64,000 nt of DNA from Thermohalobaculum sp039033215 (GTDB taxonomy: Bacteria > Pseudomonadota > Alphaproteobacteria > Rhodobacterales > Rhodobacteraceae), in the NCBI GenBank assembly GCA_039033215.1, contig JBCCDA010000007.1, forward strand, positions 1 through 64,000, in the 5' to 3' direction. Under the pieces are notes generated by a model, which saw nothing but the letters and a program-made list of their open reading frames with translations, was not told the DNA's origin and searched no databases. A program made the position numbers and the translations under genes. Numbering within the stretch: position 1 is the stretch's first letter; every line of letters begins with the position of its first letter. Of this stretch, positions 38,101 through 44,409 are shown in pieces.

Positions 38101-41100
38101 CCGATTGAGTACTTCTCGTCGGGTGACGGCTCCGCTCCGTTCAACCGGGGCGACACGATTGCTGCTGGTGACTTGCAGCTCGATCCTGCACTGCCTGGCT
38201 ACGTACCGTCTGAGCTCTTCGAGCTTACCCGGTCGAGCGATGCGGCGATCAACTACGACATCTCGCTGGCCGATCTCGGCGCTGCGGGCGACATCGGCAG
38301 CTACAAGGTGAACCTCTACTTCGCCGAGAGCGCCTTTGGTCCTGGTGGGCGTGTGTTCGACATCCTGACCGAGGGCGAGGTTGCGTTCGACAACTTCGAT
38401 CCCTCCGCGGCGTTCGGGGTCGATACCGGCGGGTTCATCACGACAACTGTTGACGTGACCGACGGCGAGCTGAACCTCTCGTTCCTGACTGGCCCTGAAA
38501 GCGGCGGTGTTCAGAACCCGATTGTCAGCGGCATCGAGATCATCGAGCTGATCGAACAGATCGATCCCGAGGCGGATCTCTCGCTGACCAAGGTCGTCTC
38601 GGACGACAATCCGGACTTCGGCGACATCATCACCTTCACGGTTACCGTCACGAACGACGGGCCGGATGCTGCAACGGGTGTTGAGGTCGAGGAATTGCTC
38701 GGCAACGGTTTCGCGCTGGTCTCGACCGACCCGAGCGTCGGCTCCTTCGAGAACGGGGTCTGGACCCTTGGCGAGCTGGCTTCGGGTGAAAGCGCGACGC
38801 TGACGGTCGACGCTGAGGTTCTGCAATCGCCTCCGACACCGGACGAGGTTGTGTACCGGATCAACCCGGGAGCGGACTCGGTCATTGTTGTTGGCGAAGT
38901 AGACAGTATCGATGACAGCGAACCGGATTTCCCCAACGATGTGCCGAATGCTTCTCTGAACGGCAATGCCACGACACCGCCGGGTATGAAGCAGTTCGCG
39001 CCAGGGGTGACGCTGACCGGTGGTCAGGAGTTTGGCAACGAGAACGGGTCACCCACAATCGACCTCTCGCTCCTGCCGGCCGACACGGTGCTCACGAACG
39101 AAGTCCTCGAGACCGAGCGGTTCGGCGTGCCGATCCGGACCAACACCGAGATCTTCCCAGAACAGCCGAAGATGGAGTGGGACTTCGTTGTCGACAATGG
39201 CGACTACCAGGTACGGCTCTACTTCGCTGAGCTCTTCGCGACGGCGTCTGGCCAACGCATCTTCGATGTCGAGGTTGAGGGCGATCTGGTCCTGGACGAC
39301 TATGACATCTTTGCCGACGTGGGCCAGAACACGGCAGTTCTGAAGTCCTTCAACACCACCGTGATCGACGGGAACCTCGATGTCGACTTCACGACGGTCG
39401 TAGACAACGCGAAGATCAGCGCGATCGAGATCATCAAGCTCGGCAGTCCGGGCGAGGCGCTGGATTACACCAACTCGGCACAGGTCCTGGCCGCGGGCAC
39501 GGACGATCCGAACTCGACGGCTGGCAATGGTGTGATCGGCGAAGATGACGATGCAACCGTCACCGTCGGACCGGTCGCCGGTGGTATCAACGACGTCACG
39601 ATCATCGCGACGGATCCGATGGGCGCCGAAGGTGAGCCAACCGATCCGGCGGTCTTCACCGTCAGCCTCGAAGAGGCGGCGGCCACCGACACGGTCGTCA
39701 CCTACACGGTTGGTGGCACGGCAACGGCGGATGCGGACTACGTCGCGCTGACCGGTTCGGTCACGATCACTGCCGGCGATGTGTCGGCGGACATCGACGT
39801 GGCGGTGCTGGATGACCTGTCGGTCGATAGCGACGAGGACATTATCGTCACGCTGACGGGTGTCACCGGTGATGCCAACGTGGCGCTCGGGTCCCCTGTG
39901 GAGGCAACCGTCGTCATCGCAGACGACGACGTCGCCAACCTCGTGAGCATCGAGGTGCTCGAGAACGCGGCCGAGCCGGAAGTGCCCGGTCAGTTCCAGA
40001 TCAGCCTGACGGAGATCGCGACCACCGACACGGTTGTCACCTACACTGTTGGCGGTACCGCGACGGTGGACGAGGACTACGTGGCGCTCACCGGTTCGGC
40101 GACGATCCTCGCAGGCGAGACGGCAGCGGCGATCGACGTCACGGTGATCGACGACCTGGATCTGGAAGGCGACGAGACCATCGTCGTGACCCTGGATGCA
40201 GTGACCGCTGGCGACGAGAACGTGTTGCTTGATGAGACGCCAACCGCCTCCATGGACCTGGTTGACAATGAGCTTCCGCCCGTTCCGGGATCGGCGCTCA
40301 TCGAGATCACGCCCGACGCCGCTCTTGGTGCATCGACCTTCGGGGGAAGCAGCTTCCAGATTACCAACACTGGTGCTTTGGGTGATGCCAACATCGTGTC
40401 GATCAGCATCGATCTGTCGACCGCGATCCTGCCGGACATGGTCTTCGACCCGGTCGGTGCTGGTGGGGATGCCTTGGCAAGCTGCTTCACGCCGAACTCT
40501 GGTGGAACGGCGACCGGGTTGGTCGTTCCGGTCGATCCGTGCGTTGATCCCTTCTCGGATCCGCGCAACGGCGGCTTTGACACCATCACCGTCGACTTCA
40601 CCGATTTCAATCCGGGGGAGAGCTTCTTCTTCACGGCGGACATCGACCCCAACAACATCCAGGGCGTGCCGGGTGCAGGGAACGCCGGAGGAGTGTCGGG
40701 CTACGAGCTGATCGGATCGACGGTGAGCATCACGTTCGACGATGGCACATTCCAAGAGGTGGCGACGACGTCGCTCTTCGAGGACGGCTCACTTGGCGGT
40801 GGTCAGGCCATCGCTCAGACGGTGTTCTCGACCACGACGGTGCTGCCAGCACCGGTGATCGAGCTGGTCGGCCCTGGGGTCGACACCTCGACGGGTCTGC
40901 TTGGTGATCAGATCTTCGTGCCGGAGGGCGAAACCGTCCAAACGGTCAAGATCACAGGGGTGCCGAGTGCCTTCTTCAGCTTGCTGCAGATGGACGCGCG
41001 GCTCTTCATTGCCTCGGGAGAAGACCCGTTCGATGTTCAGCCGGATGAGGCGCCGTTCTATGCCAACGAGGCGATGGCAGGTCAGGCGATCTTCAACGGC

Positions 41101-44100
41101 CAGCTCGACGAGAATGGCGAAGCACTCGTGCCAGTCACGCTACTGGAGACGTTGGGCGCCGGCGAAACGCCGGACGGTGGCCTGAACCACTTCGTAGCTG
41201 TGCTGAGCGATACGCCCTACGCGGTTGATCAGGCGGTGAGCCAGACGTCCAACACCCTTGTTGTGACAGAAGCACCGGAGGTCGAGATCTCGGTTGTGGC
41301 TCTGGCCGATGGAGCGGAGCCCGAGACGAACGGTCAGTTCGAGGTCACCTTGGCCGAGGCATCCGCAGTCGATACGGTCGTGTCCTACGAGATCAACGCG
41401 GCAAGCACTGCGACGGCCGACAGCGACTACGTCGCGCTCAGCGGGTCGGTCACGATCCTCGCGGGTGAGACATCTGCGCTGATCGACGTCACGGTTCTGG
41501 ACGATGTCGAGGCGGAGGATCCGGAGACCGTTACGGTCGACCTCCTCGAGGTGGTACAAAGCAACGGTGTCGCCGTTCTGGGGGCGCAGACCAGCGCGAC
41601 GGTCTCGATCACCAGCGAGGATATCGCCGAGGCAGACCTGTCGGTTTCGAAAACGGTGTCAGACACGACACCAGCGTTCGGCGACACGGTGACGTTCCTG
41701 ATCGAGGTCACGAACGCTGGCCCCGGAGACGCGGGCGGCATCACGGTCGAAGACCTGATGGGCGATGGGTTCGAATTCTCGGCCGCCACGCTTTCCGCAG
41801 GGACGTTCGACGACCTGACCGGGCTCTGGACGCTGGGTGAATTGGCATCGGGTGAGACTGCAACGCTAAGCATCGAAGCGGAGGTGCTGGAAGCGCAGCC
41901 GATCCCGGATGAGGTCATCTACCGCGTAAACCCCGGTGGCGATCAGACCTTCATCGTTGGTGTTGAGGACTCAATCGAAGCCAGCAATCCTGACTGGCTG
42001 ATCGATCCGACGCCAAACAGCCTGAATGGCAACGCAACCACGGCACCAGGTACCAGCGTGTATGCGCCCGGTATCACGCGCACCGGCGGAAACGAGTTCG
42101 GCAACGAGAACGGAGCACCCGTGATCGACCTGTCGCTCCTGCCAGGTGACACCGCCGCTATTGCAAGCCTGTTCGAGACCGAGCGCTTCGGGGTGCCGTT
42201 GCGGGAAAACACCGAAATCTTCCCGGAACAGCCGAAGATGGAGTGGGATTTCGAGCTCGATAACGGCGACTACACCGTCAACCTCTACTTCGCCGAGATC
42301 TTGGCAACGACGGTTGGTGCTCGGGAGTTCGACGTCGAGGTCGAAGGGGCGCTTGTGCTGGATGACTACGACATCTTCGCGGATGTCGGCGGCAATAAGG
42401 CGGTGTTGAAGTCGTTCGATGCGACGGTTGCTGACGGTAACCTGGATATCGACTTCACCAGTGTCACCGACAACGCGAAGATCAGTGCGATCGAGATCAT
42501 CAAGAAGGGTGTCGCAGCCGTTCCGTTCGACTACAGCACTACGGTCGAGATCCTGACCTCCGATGCGATCGACCCCGACTCCACGCTGGGCAACGGTGTT
42601 CTTGGGGAGGATGACGACGCCTCGCTTACCCTGACGCCAAGCACCGAGGGTGTGAACGAGGACCCTGTCGCCACGGATGACGTGGTGACGACACCTGAAG
42701 ACGTCGCGGTCGAAATCGATGTGCTGGCCAACGACACGGACAGCAACGAAGACATCCTCTTCGTCGAAAGCGTCACCGACGGCACCAACGGCACCGTAGC
42801 CATCACGGCAGGTGGTGTGACCTATACGCCGGACGAGGAGTTCAGCGGCGAGGACACGTTCATCTACACGGTATCGGACGGCAATGGTGGCACCGACACG
42901 GCGACAGTCACCGTGACGGTTGACCTGATCAACGACACGCCGATTGCCAACGATGATACGGTTACAGGTGATGAAGACACGATCATCCCGGGGGATGTGT
43001 CGACCAACGACTCCGACGCCGAGGAAGACGTTCTTCTCTACGAGCTGCTGGACGACGCTTTGAGCGGAAGTGTGCTCTTCAATGGCGATGGCACGTTCGA
43101 CTATGTGCCGGATCCAGACTTCAGCGGCTCGGACAGTTTCACCTACACGGTGTCCGATGGAAACAGTAGCGACACCGCAACCGTCTTCATCACCGTGAAC
43201 CCGGATGATGATCTCGTCGGCGACTCAGGTGACAACACCATCGAAACAACATCGGACAACGACATTGTCTACGCGGGTGCCGGCAACGATACGATCATCT
43301 CCAGCGAGGGAGCCGACCAGATCTACGGCGGCGACGACCTGGATGTGGTGGACTATGTCGGGTCGGATGACGGTGTCATCGTGCGGCTTGATGGCTCGGC
43401 CAACTCGGGCGGTGATGCGGAGGGCGATCAACTCTTCGACGTCGAGAACATCTTCGGGTCGAACTTCGATGACACTCTTGTCGGCGACGGTGAGGGCAAC
43501 ACGATCAACGGGAACGGTGGATCGGACTCGATCCTCGGCTCCAGCGACGATGATGTCCTGGGCGGTGGCCTCGGCGGCGACCGAGTTCGTGGAAACGCGG
43601 GCGAAGACACGATCGAGGGCAACGAAGGCAATGATCGGATCTTCGGAGATGAAGACGAGGACATGCTCTTCGGTGGCGCCAACAACGACCGAATCTTCGG
43701 TGGTGGAGACAACGATACCATCGAGGGGGGTAGCGGAGACGACGAGCTGTTCGGGACCCTCGGCGCCGATCTGATCTACGGCGGAGAGGATGACGACTTC
43801 ATCGCGGGCAACGACGGATCCGACATGCTCTTCGGCGGTACTGGAAACGATACGGTCAACGGCAACGAGTTTGGCGACGAGCTCTACGGTGGAGAGGACG
43901 ACGATATCCTCAACGGTGGTTCAGGGATCGATGTGCTCTTCGGTGGAGATGGTGCCGACACACTCAACGGTGGTTCGGGTTCCGATCGGCTCACCGGTGG
44001 TGCGGATGCCGATACCTTCCAGTTCACGGTGACAGGCGGCATTGACCGGATCACTGACTGGGAGGACGGAGTTGACGTCCTGGACTTCACTGCGGATGGG

Positions 44101-44229
44101 TTTGGCTTCGGAGACTTCGCTGTGTCCGAGTTCGGCGGCGGCGCCGGAACCAAGCTCGTCGGTCACGGCTACGTCGTGTTCCTGGAGGGGATCGCGACCA
44201 CGGATGTCGACAACACCGACTTCCTCTGA
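29179..44229 (+). CDS. Giant secreted multidomain RTX protein (5016 residues) with sugar-binding modules
   Basis: Approximate residue layout: 1-620 sugar-dehydrogenase-like beta-propeller (NPTSLQFGPDGRLYVTEQNG); 637-920 unassigned beta-rich; 925-1024 cadherin-like; malectin-like at 1027-1210, 1348-1525, 1648-1838, 2948-3123, 3224-3423 and 4246-4444, each starting like VLYRVNAGG; Calx-beta-type at 1215-1335, 1530-1647, 1845-1953, 3472-3585, 3585-3698 and 4034-4149; CBM-like 2125-2334 (FVIEAEDA); SdrD-B-like 2365-2475; an unrecognised domain at 2480-2650 and again at 3705-3858; DUF11 at 3130-3466 and 4151-4489, each split by a malectin; cadherin-like 4496-4674; RTX nonapeptides about 4675-4950; C-terminal secretion region to 5016. 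There is no Sec signal, so type I secretion is expected. I saw only two Cys, both near nt 40484-40545. It probably binds or modifies carbohydrate outside the cell. No secretion genes are adjacent. Confidence 0.93.
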   Translation: MPISFTEAGVFSGADGGPNILNNPTSLQFGPDGRLYVTEQNGSVNAFTVELQGDTWVATDAEELVDANGDGLVKNIQNHNDDGSVNNVEDNRQVTGILTAGTADEPILYISSSDPQIASNGEKNLDTNSGVVTRASFNSTTGEWEVVDLVRGLPRSEENHAVNGMILGEDGTTLLLQVGGFTNNGAPSGFFSYTNEYVLSGSVLELDLAALDALPTLTDPNGGQDGTSRDYKYDLPTLDDPNRTNAPVGLSDADAIAQGFLEDSDGMDLVGPWGGNDGLNMAILPADAPLRIFADGMRNAYDLARTPDGKIYTVDNGSNGGLGGAPAVEGQVFAGPDGQLGTADDIVAPDDGDGIAGEALAIPGVGSFGEGEPLQQIVEGGYYYHANPVRSNQNQSWTVYNDSGNEDTSLATSFVPDISALVPIGVNIADGFLIDPSKFAGLEGLDPNDVDDRAIIDARLFLSGVTIDSDALEQNDPDGDGPGQQAIEILGSSTNGILAYDSGGAAFGGTIDGKLFVTQFNDNITLLNINDAGTDLEPIFEEGPDGIFGTADDVVQDADGVLFVANTTLGVPLVNPLDVTQGPGGTLWVAEIGSNEITVLAPSNVIDPFNDDSDFDGILNVDDPFIRDASNGTLVTITPDAPTVWEFSQDAGDVTPGPDGFGGGLTGVMINGTTDFEEFFQSPLDPGDPNNSQIQLDNVKFVTAAGGGTTTIEQVSNGDPFENGNNGEFLFHTGFTLGATVETFTVTWVVKNPAATSLGNDITDSFQQIGGYIGDGTQSNYLKIVAIETANGGGTRNIQIALEDNDGISQSINLPANDVFNEAVLVQDSNIVFELEIDPTAGTAVPKATYTTTSGDVEITGGPTDVIDLTGSAVLNTIQGNNTVEGQTTGIATGLFATNNGSSNDTFQAVFDSITVTATEAEVAPVAGDDSFFTQPNNSLTISVADLLANDTDANASDTLVVTGVSGDANATVTLDDNGTAGDTSDDFVTFTPVTDFTGTSVFSYTVTDGTLTDTADVSVDVSDLSVLFRVNAGTATIAASANDPYNSTLDWIGTGAAGAQSGTQSGLDFSVNTGNLSVHDIAGRDASVADYVPQELFAQERWDPDSGAEMQYSFGGGDLAVGTYTANIFAGNGFGGTSAPGQRVFDILVEDELVFDDVDLAALFGHQTGGLLTWTGEVTDGTLDIEWVRDGVNSVENPTVNGIEILAGAVGEAPLSVSIVSGDQTVGEDDGSAFISILTNRTVPNDESVTFTYVIEGVTATPEADYSPNESLTGAGTATFTGTATIAGGSSDFQIPIDILQDTDIEPNETFTVEITSVSANASLGSVTQATVTIQDDDVVVTPGEAVVRINAGGAEVAANDGGIVWSADQTAVDTNGSAAIGTPSEFLRAGSDVATYGDNTPTGPGTNATGAPDALFTTERFWPGTADDAFGYDFDLENGDYVVNLYFDELFFGAAGARVFDVALEGDIVLDDFDPFVAAGSSNDTSKQSFAVSLTDGELNLDFIVGSVNNPNIAAIEILEVDSNTGPAVISIAAPDPASVVEDGDIGNTSLDFAVSFDTTPSEAVTIEYSVEINGVLTPGLTQVLGTADGTITVDVPNDDANDGAEAVTVTLTGVSVGGASAVLGTAVAASATVTEDDSDTPAAQVLYRVNAGGPELAAIDGGPAWTADLGTFGAANNSPYLFSAPTVNTIFNNSSANSYAGDVETTIGVPSSTPLALFDTERGDRGIEAPTIAYQFDVGTDFGLVEGDEVEVRLYVAEIFNGVDAAGERVFDVEVDGVVPTEFDDIDPFADGGNAGNVGTVRTYIATVDADGILDLNFLNGVENPAIKAIEILTVESGTLPTVSVGDPVPASIEETGDTGVTTLVFPVTFSEAPSEAVTVSYEVDINGTVTAASLVLGTSDGVISVDVPNDDASNGTENVTVTLTGITVGDAAAELGTTVASGAVTEDDGTTIDSFNGTPAVGNDFSNDSANPDDVTLLLGSNTLVSNGGGGDSDFITFEVAAGQRLTQINLTGVVDGVGGGEGVFLGIQLSDSFPALGDIVSGAESIDGGTVFSSAQAGTDLLPLLASTEVENVNPGQEQTTTGFALPLGPGQYTLWFNQNQSDTESTIELVTEEIPPAPTGDVYLANQDGNFVIEAEDARESEGGSGLNGWEFQTEHDLDGPGEIDENHEAFTGDGFLEWDGGQFFNDPSNGNLKYKIFVETTGTYYLNVRSSIEIEATGGANPFTEHNDSFGRMTDENGDPLEMLPGFKGGEVVDPTFTGENGNFNDGWHKNFQSGGPFNDWKWSNKNVDNTGIPIAYELEAGNTYHIEIAARSNNYAIDRIHLELIENPPGEGQVTNPVTPDENAPLSPLAVAGAEISGRVFADANGDAVDNGEPGIADVTVELLDDGGSVVDTVLTGIDGSYTFENLADGTYSVRFPTDLEGDALVAADQGGDDDVDSDANAATGETPAFAVVAGDVIDNVDAGYDREITLVGEAVLTVNDGANDIEISNFGAGSFQISNTGEKNITAIEIDVTDALFPDAVFDPFGLAGDLNAKILEINTEGGTGVITPAGGFDEDAIGITYIGAGGTAGYEKIRLTFNDFNPGETLGFSVDMDPNSVAGAAKGTLDSGAPLAGAGNWDVGGISGAELIGSSFIVEYDDASTSIGKLHGQGTGEQSGATALSTQSGESLDVTLTVNGLIPGAEGTYGTGGPQILISGPAGEIARVLVSKGFIVPFTNNFAVSDPYAATLDAQIAVLEASGFPANNAVEMLYVDVPLTGALQDISGLFDFSQVAGFDLSVPDQTNDYGILEEDKLPLAIVASVVDPATDIPKGEVTSPIHLVHSDTVSDIVLSPIVAEIVESGDTATFTQIDISAAVLAGAEGTYEAVLTVDGVEVAVQSVTLAEGANTFSLQVPNDNVDDGVDIASVTLREVGGGAAVPAVAAVFSITEDDGPIEGATLLRINAFGPELAALDAGPVWQADTVAAPIEYFSSGDGSAPFNRGDTIAAGDLQLDPALPGYVPSELFELTRSSDAAINYDISLADLGAAGDIGSYKVNLYFAESAFGPGGRVFDILTEGEVAFDNFDPSAAFGVDTGGFITTTVDVTDGELNLSFLTGPESGGVQNPIVSGIEIIELIEQIDPEADLSLTKVVSDDNPDFGDIITFTVTVTNDGPDAATGVEVEELLGNGFALVSTDPSVGSFENGVWTLGELASGESATLTVDAEVLQSPPTPDEVVYRINPGADSVIVVGEVDSIDDSEPDFPNDVPNASLNGNATTPPGMKQFAPGVTLTGGQEFGNENGSPTIDLSLLPADTVLTNEVLETERFGVPIRTNTEIFPEQPKMEWDFVVDNGDYQVRLYFAELFATASGQRIFDVEVEGDLVLDDYDIFADVGQNTAVLKSFNTTVIDGNLDVDFTTVVDNAKISAIEIIKLGSPGEALDYTNSAQVLAAGTDDPNSTAGNGVIGEDDDATVTVGPVAGGINDVTIIATDPMGAEGEPTDPAVFTVSLEEAAATDTVVTYTVGGTATADADYVALTGSVTITAGDVSADIDVAVLDDLSVDSDEDIIVTLTGVTGDANVALGSPVEATVVIADDDVANLVSIEVLENAAEPEVPGQFQISLTEIATTDTVVTYTVGGTATVDEDYVALTGSATILAGETAAAIDVTVIDDLDLEGDETIVVTLDAVTAGDENVLLDETPTASMDLVDNELPPVPGSALIEITPDAALGASTFGGSSFQITNTGALGDANIVSISIDLSTAILPDMVFDPVGAGGDALASCFTPNSGGTATGLVVPVDPCVDPFSDPRNGGFDTITVDFTDFNPGESFFFTADIDPNNIQGVPGAGNAGGVSGYELIGSTVSITFDDGTFQEVATTSLFEDGSLGGGQAIAQTVFSTTTVLPAPVIELVGPGVDTSTGLLGDQIFVPEGETVQTVKITGVPSAFFSLLQMDARLFIASGEDPFDVQPDEAPFYANEAMAGQAIFNGQLDENGEALVPVTLLETLGAGETPDGGLNHFVAVLSDTPYAVDQAVSQTSNTLVVTEAPEVEISVVALADGAEPETNGQFEVTLAEASAVDTVVSYEINAASTATADSDYVALSGSVTILAGETSALIDVTVLDDVEAEDPETVTVDLLEVVQSNGVAVLGAQTSATVSITSEDIAEADLSVSKTVSDTTPAFGDTVTFLIEVTNAGPGDAGGITVEDLMGDGFEFSAATLSAGTFDDLTGLWTLGELASGETATLSIEAEVLEAQPIPDEVIYRVNPGGDQTFIVGVEDSIEASNPDWLIDPTPNSLNGNATTAPGTSVYAPGITRTGGNEFGNENGAPVIDLSLLPGDTAAIASLFETERFGVPLRENTEIFPEQPKMEWDFELDNGDYTVNLYFAEILATTVGAREFDVEVEGALVLDDYDIFADVGGNKAVLKSFDATVADGNLDIDFTSVTDNAKISAIEIIKKGVAAVPFDYSTTVEILTSDAIDPDSTLGNGVLGEDDDASLTLTPSTEGVNEDPVATDDVVTTPEDVAVEIDVLANDTDSNEDILFVESVTDGTNGTVAITAGGVTYTPDEEFSGEDTFIYTVSDGNGGTDTATVTVTVDLINDTPIANDDTVTGDEDTIIPGDVSTNDSDAEEDVLLYELLDDALSGSVLFNGDGTFDYVPDPDFSGSDSFTYTVSDGNSSDTATVFITVNPDDDLVGDSGDNTIETTSDNDIVYAGAGNDTIISSEGADQIYGGDDLDVVDYVGSDDGVIVRLDGSANSGGDAEGDQLFDVENIFGSNFDDTLVGDGEGNTINGNGGSDSILGSSDDDVLGGGLGGDRVRGNAGEDTIEGNEGNDRIFGDEDEDMLFGGANNDRIFGGGDNDTIEGGSGDDELFGTLGADLIYGGEDDDFIAGNDGSDMLFGGTGNDTVNGNEFGDELYGGEDDDILNGGSGIDVLFGGDGADTLNGGSGSDRLTGGADADTFQFTVTGGIDRITDWEDGVDVLDFTADGFGFGDFAVSEFGGGAGTKLVGHGYVVFLEGIATTDVDNTDFL
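38566..39575 (+). repeat. DUF11-malectin module, copy 1, inside the giant RTX gene
   Basis: About 336 residues: DUF11 N-part (DLSLTKVVSDDNPDFGDIIT), malectin-like insertion, then DUF11 C-part (DYTNSAQVLAAG through GEDDDATVTV). It matches copy 2 about 3 kb downstream, with stretches such as TEIFPEQPKMEW identical. Confidence 0.8.
41629..42645 (+). repeat. DUF11-malectin module, copy 2, inside the giant RTX gene
   Basis: Same order as copy 1: DLSVSKTVSDTTPAFGDTVT, malectin-like insertion with ERFGVPLRENTEIFPEQP, then DYSTTVEILTSDA through GEDDDASLTL. The strong protein and DNA similarity to copy 1 points to internal duplication of the whole module. Confidence 0.8.
43240..44000 (+). repeat. RTX (GGxGxDxxx) calcium-binding repeat block of the giant protein
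   Basis: Tandem nonapeptides such as GGDDLDVVD, GNEGNDRIFG, GGGDNDTIEGG, GGEDDDFIAG and GGTGNDTVNG. They fold into calcium-filled parallel beta-rolls after type I secretion. The DNA is repetitive in GGC/GAC codons but the copies are diverged. Confidence 0.9.
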
Positions 44230-44255
44230 CGGAAACGTCTGAGGCATCAAGCGAA

Positions 44256-44293
44256 GCTGCAAGCTGATCCTGGAACTTGGACCAGCTTGCAGC
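44256..44293 (+). repeat. 11-bp inverted repeat after the giant RTX gene
   Basis: GCTGCAAGCTG (44256-44266) and CAGCTTGCAGC (44283-44293) form a perfect 11-bp stem with a 16-base loop, 27 bases past the stop codon. It has no T-run itself but precedes an intrinsic terminator, so it may protect the mRNA end. Confidence 0.7.
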
Positions 44294-44306
44294 GATCTTC
44301 AGATTT

Positions 44307-44338
44307 GGCCGCGGTCACGCTTGTGGCTGCGGCCTTTT
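44307..44338 (+). terminator. Intrinsic terminator of the giant RTX gene
   Basis: GGCCGC (44307-44312) pairs with GCGGCC (44329-44334), with additional inner CAC/GTG pairing, and is followed directly by TTTT. It faces the plus strand, as expected for the giant gene. Confidence 0.75.
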
Positions 44339-44409
44339 CCTGAAGCGTGGCAGAGTCGCCCATCGAGTTGACGTTGAGGTGTCGGCCCTGCTGAGCCCAC
44401 CGTGACGGG

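Noticed and set aside
43240..44000. Tandem short repeats that might suggest a CRISPR array or VNTR
   Set aside because: They lie in frame inside a coding region and encode RTX nonapeptides; unit sequences differ and there are no constant repeats with unique spacers.
29179..44229. Giant frame as an artefact of joining several genes
   Set aside because: The frame is uninterrupted for 15 kb, the domain order is coherent, there are no internal ribosome-binding sites at domain borders, and one terminator follows the end.
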